This document shows, in pieces, positions 1 to 5,866 of a stretch of DNA of 8,178 nt. Below the pieces are notes generated by a model. The model was not told the origin of the DNA and made no database searches. It saw only the letters and a list, made by a program, of their open reading frames with translations. Where the stretch lies: the NCBI GenBank assembly GCA_001507935.1, contig LGET01000065.1, forward strand, positions 1 through 8,178, in the 5' to 3' direction. Made by a program: the position numbers and the translations under genes. This stretch comes from Thermococcales archaeon 44_46 (lineage in GTDB: Archaea; Methanobacteriota_B; Thermococci; Thermococcales; Thermococcaceae). Every line of letters starts with the position of its first letter. Positions within the stretch are counted from its first letter, which is position 1.

Positions 1-98
1 GTTTTTTCAACGGTGTGTACTTCTATGGTTTTTCCCTCTTTGTAAAGCTTTTTAAGCAACTCCACTTGTCTTGATGTAAGTGCGCTATCAGTATTCAT
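1..98 (-). CDS. Partial N-terminus of a probable HTH DNA-binding regulator (runs off the left edge)
   Basis: Only the first 32 codons are present. They start at ATG 98-96, behind a strong ribosome-binding site (AGGAGGGG, 112-105) at 6-nt spacing, so the gene and its start are well supported. The visible residues begin MNTDSALTSRQVELLKKLYK and continue with a charged, helical stretch (KEGKTIEVHTVEK). An opening of the type 'LT-RQ-ELL--LY-EGKT' is common where the first helix of a winged-helix or other HTH domain begins, so I infer a small transcription regulator. The recognition helix lies outside the window and the family cannot be named. Two interleaved inverted repeats lie over its promoter (135-164), which would suit autoregulation. 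The gene is divergent from the polynucleotide kinase. The function is a weak inference; the reading frame is not. Confidence 0.7.
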   Translation of the reverse strand, partial: MNTDSALTSRQVELLKKLYKEGKTIEVHTVEK

Positions 99-134
99 TT
101 TTATCCCCTCCTATTTCATTTGTTTTGCAATCAC

Positions 135-170
135 AAACTATGTGGTTTATAGTTTTAATAAACCTTTTGG
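135..170 (-). promoter_or_regulatory. Promoter of the left-edge gene, overlapped by two interleaved inverted repeats (possible operator)
   Basis: On the minus strand, CCAAAAGG (170-163) followed by TTTATTAAA resembles a BRE plus TATA box centred near 158. That would place a transcription start near 133 and leave a leader of about 35 nt containing the AGGAGGGG site. A second AT-rich candidate (AACTATAAA) is centred near 150. The same bases form two perfect inverted repeats, each with 7-bp arms and a 7-bp spacer: AAACTAT 135-141 with ATAGTTT 149-155, and GGTTTAT 144-150 with ATAAACC 158-164. A protein bound here would block TBP/TFB access. The repeats are seen directly; the operator role is inferred. 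Confidence 0.5.
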
Positions 171-214
171 TCTTTGTAAATTAATCCTGCTACATGCTTT
201 TTCAGTAATTTTTG

Positions 215-230
215 AGTTAACTTTTTAATT
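215..230 (+). promoter_or_regulatory. TATA element for a probably leaderless polynucleotide kinase mRNA
   Basis: AGTTAACTTTTTAATT contains a TATA-like core (CTTTTTAATT, 221-230) centred about 26 nt before the ATG at 252. In archaea this distance puts the transcription start at or next to the start codon. No Shine-Dalgarno sequence precedes that ATG (the bases before it are TTACTTTCAATAT). The two observations together suggest a leaderless transcript. Confidence 0.5.
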
Positions 231-251
231 GTTTCCTTTTACTTTCAATAT

Positions 252-1325
252 ATGAACAAGGCAAAATATACACAAGAAGTTCCAGAAGACAGAGGTGAAG
301 TCCTGAAAATCATACAAAAAGAGAAAAAGCCTCTCAAAATCATGATATTGGGCGGAGTTGATAGCGGAAAAACGACCCTCACAGTGTTTTTAGCTAATGA
401 ACTTCTCTCTCAGGGATTTAGAGTAGCAATTGTAGACAGTGACGTTGGTCAAAAGGGCATTCTACCTCCTGCCCTCATAAGTCTCGGGTTTCCTGATAGC
501 ATTTTCACATCAATGGAAGAGATAAAGCCCATAAAACATTATTTTGTCGGCACAATAACACCGAATCAGTTTTTTGGGGAAATGGTAACTGGAGTTAAGC
601 TCCTTGCTGATGAGGCAATTAAAAGGGGAGCGGATGTCGTCATAGTGGATACCACCGGCCTGGTTCATGGGTCTGGGGTCGAGCTAAAAAGAATGAAAAT
701 AGAGCTTGTCAGGCCTGATTTGATACTTGCTTTACAGAGAAAAGACGAGCTTGAGGACATCCTAAGACCCTTTGAAGACAGAACAAGGATTATTAGATTA
801 GCAATTAGTGAAAACGCAAAACTCCATACAAGGGAGGAAAGAAGGCAAATAAGAAAAGAAAAATGGAAAAGGTACTTTGAAAACTCCCGTGAATACATCC
901 TAGACCTTAAAAGACTCCACATAAGCGGCACTATGATGTTTCAGGGAAAAGAAATAAGTGAAGAGGAAAAAGGTCTCCTGGAGAGTCTATTTAGGTGGCT
1001 CGTTTTTCACGGGCGAAAAATTGCAGGGAAGTATTTTGTTGTAAAAGCCGACGCTGGAAGTTTCCCAAGAAATTTTGATAGAAACTCAATGAACGCTGTT
1101 GATTTCGAGAATCTAAGCAATCTCATCGTCGGTCTCATAGATAAAAAGGGTTTTTGCCTGGGGCTTGGAATTCTAAAGCTAATAAACTTTAAAGAGCTTA
1201 AAGCCCATGTACTGACTCCTTTAGATGAAAACGAGCTCAAAAATGCCGTTGAAATAAGGTTTGGAAGAATCAGAGTGCGGGAAGATGGGGAGGAACTTGG
1301 GCTTTTAAGCAGAGATGCCCTTTAG
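252..1325 (+). CDS. Polynucleotide 5'-hydroxyl kinase, Clp1/Grc3 family
   Basis: A kinase of 357 residues that transfers the ATP gamma-phosphate to 5'-OH ends of RNA or DNA. The P. horikoshii homologue PhoClp1 (PH0197) is biochemically characterised. The sequence shows a Walker A loop GGVDSGKTT (34-42), the family DSDVGQ motif (62-67), GTITP (100-104), and a Walker B-type VIVDTTGLVHG (130-140). An Arg/Lys-rich lid follows (about 195-208, TREERRQIRKEKWKR), and then a C-terminal beta-rich domain (about 220-357) typical of Clp1/Grc3. The length suits the archaeal family. ATG 252 is the only plausible start: it lacks a ribosome-binding site but lies at leaderless distance from a TATA box, and the next Met (31) abuts the P-loop. 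It probably acts in cytoplasmic tRNA, rRNA or other RNA end processing and repair. The in vivo substrate is unknown, and the flanking genes give no clue. Confidence 0.95.
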   Translation: MNKAKYTQEVPEDRGEVLKIIQKEKKPLKIMILGGVDSGKTTLTVFLANELLSQGFRVAIVDSDVGQKGILPPALISLGFPDSIFTSMEEIKPIKHYFVGTITPNQFFGEMVTGVKLLADEAIKRGADVVIVDTTGLVHGSGVELKRMKIELVRPDLILALQRKDELEDILRPFEDRTRIIRLAISENAKLHTREERRQIRKEKWKRYFENSREYILDLKRLHISGTMMFQGKEISEEEKGLLESLFRWLVFHGRKIAGKYFVVKADAGSFPRNFDRNSMNAVDFENLSNLIVGLIDKKGFCLGLGILKLINFKELKAHVLTPLDENELKNAVEIRFGRIRVREDGEELGLLSRDAL

Positions 1326-1341
1326 GGAAAAGATTTTTAAC
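1326..1341 (+). promoter_or_regulatory. BRE/TATA promoter of the lipid synthase gene
   Basis: GGGAAAAGATTTTTAAC begins directly after the kinase stop codon (1323-1325). It reads as a purine-rich BRE followed by a TATA-like AGATTTTTAA centred near 1337. A transcription start about 25 nt downstream, near 1362, would leave a short leader consisting of little more than AGGTG (1362-1366) before ATG 1373. The lipid synthase can therefore be transcribed independently of the kinase, though read-through is not excluded. Confidence 0.5.
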
Positions 1342-1372
1342 CGCTCCTCATTTTTAGTATTAGGTGTGCCTA

Positions 1373-2212
1373 ATGGAGCTCAAAGGATTCTTGGAAATTC
1401 TGAGACCAGCCAACTGTACTGTTGCGGGTTTAGTTGGAATTCTCGGTGCTACAGTGGCTTTAGGTAGCTTTCCCGGCTATGAAAAAAGCTTGATGATATT
1501 TCTTGTGGTATTCCTCGGGTGCAGCTGGGGCAATATAATCAACGACTACTTTGACTATGAGATTGATAAAATCAACCGACCCACCAGGCCCCTCCCAAGG
1601 GGAGCACTCTCAAAAAAGGCGGCCCTTGTCTACGGTTTATGCTTAGCTGCATTGGGACTTTTAGTAGCATATATGCTTAATCTGCAGGCATTTTTATTTG
1701 CCTTCGGGGCTTATCTCCTGATGTACCTCTATGCCTGGAAGTTCAAGCCCACACCTTTTATTGGGAATCTCATAGTAGCGACCCTTACGGGAGTCACCCC
1801 CCTTTACGGAGCTATAGCTGTTGGTAAAATTGGCCTTGCCGGTTATCTTGCACTCTGTGCGTTTTTAGTGAACGTTGCACGGGAGATATTCAAGGACGTT
1901 GAAGACATTGAGGGTGACATGGCTCATGGAGCCAAAACTCTCCCCATTGTTTGGGGGGTTGAAAAGGCCTCAAAACTTGGGGTTCTGTTCAGTGTTGCTA
2001 CTGTAATCGCCTCGTTCTTACCTGTAAAGGCCGGAATCGGCCTTGGATACCTCCCAATAATAGCCGTGGATGGAATAATTTTGTTCTCCGCATACGAAGT
2101 TTTAAAAGACCCATCTCCAATTACTGCTGGGAAAGCTCAAAGAAAGTTAAAGATTGCAATTTACCTGGCGGTGTTCAGCTTTTTGTTAGGCTCATTGACA
2201 AAGGAGGTGTGA
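1373..2212 (+). CDS. Digeranylgeranylglyceryl phosphate synthase (UbiA-family prenyltransferase)
   Basis: An integral membrane enzyme of 279 residues. It is inferred to add the second geranylgeranyl chain to geranylgeranylglyceryl phosphate, the second ether-bond step of archaeal membrane lipid synthesis. The UbiA signature is complete. The first Asp-rich motif is NDYFDYEID (57-65: N57, D58, D61, D65), followed by NRPTRPLPRGALS. The second is KDVEDIEGD (174-182: D175, D178, D182), followed by HGAKTLP. About eight to nine hydrophobic segments surround these motifs. The length matches the archaeal enzyme rather than UbiA/MenA quinone enzymes, and Thermococcales lack quinones, which supports the DGGGP assignment. 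I chose ATG 1373 because AGGTG (1362-1366) sits 6 nt before it; the upstream GTG at 1364 is part of that site. A GGAGGTG site for the next gene lies inside its last codons, so the two are coupled. Confidence 0.9.
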   Translation: MELKGFLEILRPANCTVAGLVGILGATVALGSFPGYEKSLMIFLVVFLGCSWGNIINDYFDYEIDKINRPTRPLPRGALSKKAALVYGLCLAALGLLVAYMLNLQAFLFAFGAYLLMYLYAWKFKPTPFIGNLIVATLTGVTPLYGAIAVGKIGLAGYLALCAFLVNVAREIFKDVEDIEGDMAHGAKTLPIVWGVEKASKLGVLFSVATVIASFLPVKAGIGLGYLPIIAVDGIILFSAYEVLKDPSPITAGKAQRKLKIAIYLAVFSFLLGSLTKEV

Positions 2213-2216
2213 AGGT

Positions 2217-2597
2217 ATGGAATTCAAAGACCAGATTAAAGACAAATTATCTGACAAAGAATTGTGGACGGTCATCACATTCAAAACACCCTATGGTCCG
2301 GGAGAGACTCTGGAAATGCTCGTCAATGTTTTGGAGGAACTTGGATGGAAAATTGTGTTTAAAGCTAACTGGTGGACTGCAGACATTCCCTACGGGGTCA
2401 TAAGAATAGATATCGAGCAAGATGGAAGAGAAAAGATCGTGCTCGGAAGGTGGATACTGAGCAACAAGTGCGAGCTTTTAAAGATAGAAAGCATGGATTT
2501 AGAGAAAGGCAAAAACGAGTTCTATAGACTTGTAGACGGCATAACCTCCACCCTCATCCACGATCCTGTAATTAGGACAATGAGAGAGCAGTATTGA
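2217..2597 (+). CDS. Small conserved-looking protein of unknown function, coupled to the lipid synthase
   Basis: I do not recognise this 126-residue protein. It is soluble in character, with no signal peptide or membrane segment. Its N-terminal half mixes a helix (about 1-15), a strand (WTVITFKTP), a helix (ETLEMLVNVLEELGW, about 30-44) and strands (KIVFKAN, GVIRIDIEQ). This pattern suggests a compact alpha/beta fold. The Trp-rich GW...NWW segment (about 43-53) is notable. The C-terminus is helical (NEFYRLVDGITSTLI). The start is ATG 2217, with GGAGGTG (2203-2209) 7 nt upstream inside the end of the preceding gene; only 4 nt separate the two genes, so they form an operon. Context suggests co-expression with ether-lipid synthesis, but a functional link is not shown. 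A strong T-run terminator follows directly. Confidence 0.85.
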   Translation: MEFKDQIKDKLSDKELWTVITFKTPYGPGETLEMLVNVLEELGWKIVFKANWWTADIPYGVIRIDIEQDGREKIVLGRWILSNKCELLKIESMDLEKGKNEFYRLVDGITSTLIHDPVIRTMREQY

Positions 2598-2632
2598 TTT
2601 TCTTTTTTTCAAAAAAATTATAAAGAAAAGGG
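2598..2632. terminator. Symmetrical bidirectional T-run terminator between convergent operons
   Basis: The whole 35-bp gap between the two converging stop codons is terminator-like. The plus strand has TTTT-C-TTTTTTT (2598-2609). The minus strand has a run of seven T (2617-2611), with further T-rich bases beyond it (2629-2622). TTTTCTTT (2598-2605) and AAAGAAAA (2622-2629) are perfect inverted copies, so each strand presents similar T-tracts. Archaeal RNA polymerase terminates at such runs without needing a GC hairpin. It would end both the lipid synthase operon and the RPA operon. Confidence 0.75.
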
Positions 2633-3436
2633 CTATTCGAGTATCTGGTAATAACCGACCTCTGGTTCAAAAATCTCTCCTTCCGCAAGGAGAGCCCTAA
2701 TTGCTTCTTCGACTGTCTCCGGGTCGTATTTGTCTTGAAGTTTTCTCTGGATGAACTTCAATGAGACCGCAGTGCCCTTTGATTTGAGTATCTCCAGTAC
2801 GGCCTTCTTTACCCCTTCAAGTTCTTCACTGACCTCTTTTTCCTCTTCCTCAAACAATTCCTCCTCAAAAGCAGCCTCTTCAGCTTTTTGCTCCATTATT
2901 ATGCTATAGAGCTCATCTATTGTGCTTAGTAAATCTTCACTTATTCCCTTGTTCTTTGCAATAACCTTGGCCTTCGCGGTGATTCCGTAGGTGTTGTATA
3001 TCTCAAAAGCGATTTTGGCCTTTTTAATATGCTCAACTTTGTCTTTAAGTGTCTCGTACCTGTGCAGTATCCACATGTTGGGGTCAACTTTGCTGACTCC
3101 CTCAACGAGGATTTGCTTGTCATCTCTCCACTCAGCCACCTTTCCAATCAGCTGAACCATGTCCCCTCTCTTTACCAAGCGAACAAACCTTGTGTCGTCT
3201 CTAAACCCTAGAACCCAGATTACTCCAGTCCCATCGTCTATCTGGAATTTTCCATAAGTTTCATCCTCTGCAATTATGGGGTCTCTAACCACTGTCCCCA
3301 CTATCTTTACCCTATACACCTTTCTTGCGTCCTTTGTGATAAGGTAATTTGGCTCAAAATCTCCCTCACCCTTGACGTAAAATCCCTCTAAGACGTCCTT
3401 TATATAGACCCTTGTTGAGGGCAATCTTTTTTTCAT
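2633..3436 (-). CDS. Replication protein A subunit RPA32
   Basis: A subunit of the heterotrimeric archaeal single-stranded DNA-binding protein, of 267 residues from the chosen start. The N-terminal part carries an OB fold (about 35-120) with the motif DDGTGVIWVLGF (about 67-78), which is shared with the 14-kDa subunit. A helical stretch follows (about 130-185, containing HIKKAKIAFEIYN), then a very acidic linker (about 187-207, rich in Glu). A C-terminal winged helix (about 208-267, VKKAVLEILKSKG ... EEAIRALLAEGEIF) resembles the protein-docking domain of eukaryotic RPA32. I prefer ATG 3436, which overlaps the RPA14 stop as ATGA with GGTGGT (3446-3441) just upstream; the GTG at 3448 would add four residues and lies over that site. 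It is the last gene of the RPA operon and ends at the symmetrical terminator. Confidence 0.93.
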   Translation of the reverse strand: MKKRLPSTRVYIKDVLEGFYVKGEGDFEPNYLITKDARKVYRVKIVGTVVRDPIIAEDETYGKFQIDDGTGVIWVLGFRDDTRFVRLVKRGDMVQLIGKVAEWRDDKQILVEGVSKVDPNMWILHRYETLKDKVEHIKKAKIAFEIYNTYGITAKAKVIAKNKGISEDLLSTIDELYSIIMEQKAEEAAFEEELFEEEEKEVSEELEGVKKAVLEILKSKGTAVSLKFIQRKLQDKYDPETVEEAIRALLAEGEIFEPEVGYYQILE

Positions 3437-3798
3437 TCTAACCACCACACAAGAGCGTTTTCAAGTTTGGGCAAGAGTTTCTTTTCCAGTTCTTGAATCT
3501 CCTCAAGATACTCCAGATTTACATTGCTGAAATCCTGAACTACCTCTCCATAGATGTGTATCTTCTCATTTCTAATGACTCTGCCAATCACCCTTACCGG
3601 TTGCCCAATTTTTGGCAGGATGTTTTCCTCACATTCAATCGCAATTACCCCAGTCCCATCGTCAAGCCAAAAGATGTAGTCTATTTTGTCGACTTTGACA
3701 ACCTTACCAACTAATGACACCCTTACATCTTCTGGAGTTATCTCGGCAATTTTTTTCTCAACCGCAGGCTTTCTTCTAACTTGAGGAATCTCTTCCAT
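3433..3798 (-). CDS. Replication protein A subunit RPA14
   Basis: The smallest RPA subunit, 121 residues, essentially a single OB fold (about 25-95). The strand VSLVGKVVKV, the loop motif WLDDGTGVIAIE, then VRVIGRVIR and HIYGEVV are visible. A C-terminal helix (about 97-121, EYLEEIQELEKKLLPKLENA) probably joins the three-helix bundle that holds the trimer together. The start is ATG 3798, with GGAGGT (3812-3807) 8 nt upstream inside the RPA41 end. Only 1 nt separates it from the RPA41 stop, and its own stop overlaps the RPA32 start (ATGA). The length matches the Pyrococcus subunit. Position between RPA41 and RPA32 is the conserved Thermococcales order. Confidence 0.93.
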   Translation of the reverse strand: MEEIPQVRRKPAVEKKIAEITPEDVRVSLVGKVVKVDKIDYIFWLDDGTGVIAIECEENILPKIGQPVRVIGRVIRNEKIHIYGEVVQDFSNVNLEYLEEIQELEKKLLPKLENALVWWLE

Positions 3799-3799
3799 C

Positions 3800-4861
3800 T
3801 CACTCTACCTCCTCCAAGAGCTCTCTCCTCACTCTTTCAATTTCCTTTTCATAATCAACGTCATCCCATGAAGAAGCTTTCAATATAAGTCCCAAGAACC
3901 TGTCCTCAACGACGTTTCCTCTAACGATTATCTCCTTTCCAAGAACATGGTAGAACTCTTCCTCTGCAAGCTTTCTTCCAGCTTCTCTCATAGTTAATCC
4001 AGTATTTACAAGCTCTTTAAGCTTCTCGCTAATTTCTTCCGGCTCAACTCCGAGGATCTCCACGACATCATCTCCAAATAGGGTAACCCTTATGTAGCCC
4101 GTTGAGTCATCGATACCAAAGTCCAGTATTGTCGCTTTGATTGGCTTAACCTCACCGTGCTCTATACATATCCACGTGTCCGTTGCGGGGTCATAGTCAA
4201 CTTTTCTCCTGCACTGAGGACATGCATCGTAAGCTATAACCCTGTAGAGCTTTGCTATTGTGCCCCTAACTTCGACAAACTTTTCGCCGCCCATCAGCTC
4301 TCCAATGTTCTTTCTCGTGTAGTTGTAGCTTCTTACCTCCTCAATTGGCGGAATTTCTTTGACTCTCGGGTCTTCAGGGTTTACTATAACTCTGCTCCTA
4401 AAGTTGACATGAATCTCCGGAAGACCTCTCAGGCTTTCCCTCACATCTGCATTTATAATCTTGATCACTGTGCCGGGTTGAATCTCGTTATAATACTTTG
4501 CAACTTCTGAGTCCCACAAAACAACCCTTGCCCTTCCGGTATTGTCATAAATTAAAAGACCCGCAACTCTTCCAACTGAGCCGTCCTTTTTGGTGTATTC
4601 TCTAACAGGGTACTTGCGAAGAACTCTACCAACAACGTTTATGTTTCTCATCCCCGGAACTAAATCGGCAATATGGATCAGAGCAGGCTCTTCTTCCTCA
4701 GTCTCTACCCCAAGCTGCTCTGCCAAAAGAAGTGCGGCCGCATGTTCGGAGATTTCATTAGCCTGGGCTATCTCTCTGATTTTACGTTCTATTTCCTCCA
4801 GGCTCATGCCTGTTTTTCTCCTTATCCTATCAACAATTTCCTCTTTCGTTATAACCGTCAT
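3800..4861 (-). CDS. Replication protein A subunit RPA41 (large, DNA-binding subunit)
   Basis: The large subunit of archaeal RPA, 353 residues, which binds single-stranded DNA in replication, recombination and repair. The N-terminal helical region (about 1-55) is followed by an OB fold (about 65-165, with VVGRVLRKYPVREY and YDNTGRARVVLWD). A second OB-like domain (about 185-345) contains a zinc motif, C214-x2-C217 ... C232-x2-H235 (CPQC ... CIEH), as in the C-terminal domain of eukaryotic RPA70. I chose ATG 4861 because AGGTGA (4873-4868) is 6 nt before it; the in-frame GTG at 4867 directly abuts that site. The order RPA41-RPA14-RPA32 and the tight junctions show one polycistronic unit, so subunit ratios are probably set by translational coupling. 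Confidence 0.95.
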   Translation of the reverse strand: MTVITKEEIVDRIRRKTGMSLEEIERKIREIAQANEISEHAAALLLAEQLGVETEEEEPALIHIADLVPGMRNINVVGRVLRKYPVREYTKKDGSVGRVAGLLIYDNTGRARVVLWDSEVAKYYNEIQPGTVIKIINADVRESLRGLPEIHVNFRSRVIVNPEDPRVKEIPPIEEVRSYNYTRKNIGELMGGEKFVEVRGTIAKLYRVIAYDACPQCRRKVDYDPATDTWICIEHGEVKPIKATILDFGIDDSTGYIRVTLFGDDVVEILGVEPEEISEKLKELVNTGLTMREAGRKLAEEEFYHVLGKEIIVRGNVVEDRFLGLILKASSWDDVDYEKEIERVRRELLEEVE

Positions 4862-4895
4862 ATACACTCACCTGAATAGTAATTCGCAGAACGGG

Positions 4896-4909
4896 TATTT
4901 AAAGTTTTT
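4896..4909 (-). promoter_or_regulatory. BRE/TATA promoter of the RPA operon
   Basis: The minus strand reads AAAAACTTTAAATA, a good Thermococcales-type BRE plus TATA box centred near 4900. The expected start about 25 nt downstream (near 4875) leaves a leader of roughly 15 nt that begins at or just before the AGGTGA ribosome-binding site. This separates the RPA operon transcriptionally from scpB. Confidence 0.65.
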
Positions 4910-4948
4910 GAACCCCCAATACACCCTTAAAATTTCTTCATAGTGCAG

Positions 4949-4959
4949 AAAAAGAAAAA
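4949..4959 (-). terminator. T-run terminator of scpB
   Basis: On the minus strand, TTTTT-C-TTTTT lies about 20 nt after the scpB stop and about 40 nt before the RPA promoter. This fits intrinsic termination by archaeal RNA polymerase. There is no obvious GC hairpin, and none is needed. Confidence 0.55.
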
Positions 4960-4978
4960 CGAGAGGTATAAGAAATTA

Positions 4979-5551
4979 CTACTCCACGTTTTTCTCTTCT
5001 TGTTGCTTTTCTATTTTTGCTATTAAGTCGGAATATTCGGCATGGACAACCTTTTTGAAGGCTTCCTTTATTATCAAGGGGTCGTTTTCTGGGAATCCGT
5101 AGAGCTCTGCAAATTTCTGGGTTGTTCCAAGGATTTTTGTCTTCTCATATGGCTCTGCATAAATAAGGCCCATTTCCAGCAGACGTTTTATGTGCTCATA
5201 AGCCTGACTTCCTCTAAGCTTCACCAGTTTACTCTGCTCTATTGGCTGTAGATATGCTATTAAAGCGAGGGTTTTGAGTTCTCCTGTTCTCAGGTCGGGC
5301 CTTGGCATAAGGTGAATAACTCTCTGAGAGTATTCTTGTTTAACCTGCATCACGTACTTATCGCCGAGAACCCTTACAACTTCTATAGCGCTTTTCCTCT
5401 CAGCATATTCAGCCGCTATAAGCTCAATGAGTTTTTCAAGATAGTCTAGAGACTTAATCCCAAGAGCCTTGGATAGCTCTTTAAGACTCAAAGGGCGTCC
5501 TGCAACAAACAGTGCAGCTTCCACAAGGGCTTTATCCTCTATTAGTCCCAT
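4979..5551 (-). CDS. scpB: Segregation and condensation protein ScpB
   Basis: A kleisin-associated SMC partner of 190 residues that binds ScpA and tunes the SMC complex in chromosome compaction and segregation. The two tandem winged-helix domains are visible. The first is about residues 1-75 (DKALVEAALFVAGRPLSLKE, then LIAAEYAERKSAIEVV). The second is about 85-165 (LKTLALIAYLQPIEQSKLVK, then RLLEMGLI). The family signature near the end reads ILGTTQKFAELYGFPENDP. The length is normal for the family. ATG 5551 is chosen because AGGTGA (5562-5557) lies 5 nt before it; upstream GTG 5560 and ATG 5557 overlap that site. No scpA or smc gene is in the window. It sits behind the RPA operon promoter on the same strand but has its own promoter and terminator. 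Confidence 0.93.
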   Translation of the reverse strand: MGLIEDKALVEAALFVAGRPLSLKELSKALGIKSLDYLEKLIELIAAEYAERKSAIEVVRVLGDKYVMQVKQEYSQRVIHLMPRPDLRTGELKTLALIAYLQPIEQSKLVKLRGSQAYEHIKRLLEMGLIYAEPYEKTKILGTTQKFAELYGFPENDPLIIKEAFKKVVHAEYSDLIAKIEKQQEEKNVE

Positions 5552-5605
5552 GATCATCACCTAAAGAGATAGTTTGTCATATTGGTGTGGTATTACTTTT
5601 TGCCT

Positions 5606-5619
5606 CTTATATTGCTTTC
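5606..5619 (-). promoter_or_regulatory. Candidate TATA promoter of scpB
   Basis: The minus strand reads GAAAGCAATATAAG, with a purine-rich BRE-like part and a TATA-like AATATAAG centred near 5610. The predicted transcription start is near 5585, giving a leader of about 30 nt that carries AGGTGA. It is the best match in the gap, but not a strong consensus. Confidence 0.4.
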
Positions 5620-5657
5620 GCAGAAGAACCATTTTGTCCTCAAACATACATAATCAC

Positions 5658-5724
5658 AAAAAACTATCTAAAGAACTCAAAAAGTATGATTCCCGCTTCA
5701 CATAAAAAGGTCTGGAAAGAAAAA
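5658..5724 (-). terminator. Cluster of minus-strand T-runs ending the methyltransferase transcript
   Basis: Four runs of five or six T occur on the minus strand at 5724-5720 (extended as TTTTTCTTT), 5708-5704, 5683-5679 and 5663-5658. They lie downstream of the methyltransferase and the dehydrogenase remnant and upstream of the scpB promoter. Such serial T-runs suit archaeal termination. Apart from these and the scpB promoter, I see nothing else in 5561-5746. Confidence 0.45.
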
Positions 5725-5746
5725 CTCAAAACACCGAGTTAAGCCT

Positions 5747-5866
5747 TCATCCGTCTACGGATATCATTGCCCCGTTTATGTAGCTTCCATACTCACTGGC
5801 TAAAAACGCAACGAGGTAACCTATTTCTTCTGGCTCACCAAGCCTTCCGGAGAGGTCTCTTTTTCC
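5747..5866 (-). pseudogene. Remnant of a short-chain dehydrogenase/reductase (C-terminal 39 codons only)
   Basis: The minus strand encodes 39 residues in one open frame that ends at TGA 5749-5747. They include [19 protein letters not shown] and [11 protein letters not shown]. This is the classic C-terminal signature of the FabG-like SDR family (G-R-x-G-x-PEEI-x3-V-x-FL-x-S ... G-x4-VDG), so homology is clear from the sequence. The Rossmann fold, the NAD(P) motif and the catalytic Ser-Tyr-Lys are all absent, there is no start codon or ribosome-binding site, and the frame begins immediately after the methyltransferase TAG stop, in the same frame. It cannot make a functional enzyme and is best read as the leftover of a deleted or recombined SDR gene. 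The junction lies beside a short direct repeat (TAGGGAAAA at 5883-5875 and 5869-5861). Confidence 0.8.

Noticed and set aside
2209..2403. Short plus-strand open frame overlapping the start of the 126-residue protein in another frame
   Set aside because: Its start lies in the ribosome-binding site of the true gene, and its composition is low in hydrophobic structure. The alternative frame has the better start and a terminator right after its stop.
4157..4510. Plus-strand open frame of 117 codons opposite RPA41
   Set aside because: It lies wholly antisense to a well-supported gene with a zinc motif, has no ribosome-binding site, and shows no recognisable protein features. It is a shadow frame.
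5567..5669. Inverted copies of AAACTATCT at 5567-5575 (minus) and 5661-5669 (plus) around the scpB promoter, similar to the AAACTAT arm near the left edge
   Set aside because: The copies are about 85 bp apart, nine bases long and AT-rich. Chance occurrence in such a gap is likely, and no hairpin or operator geometry results.
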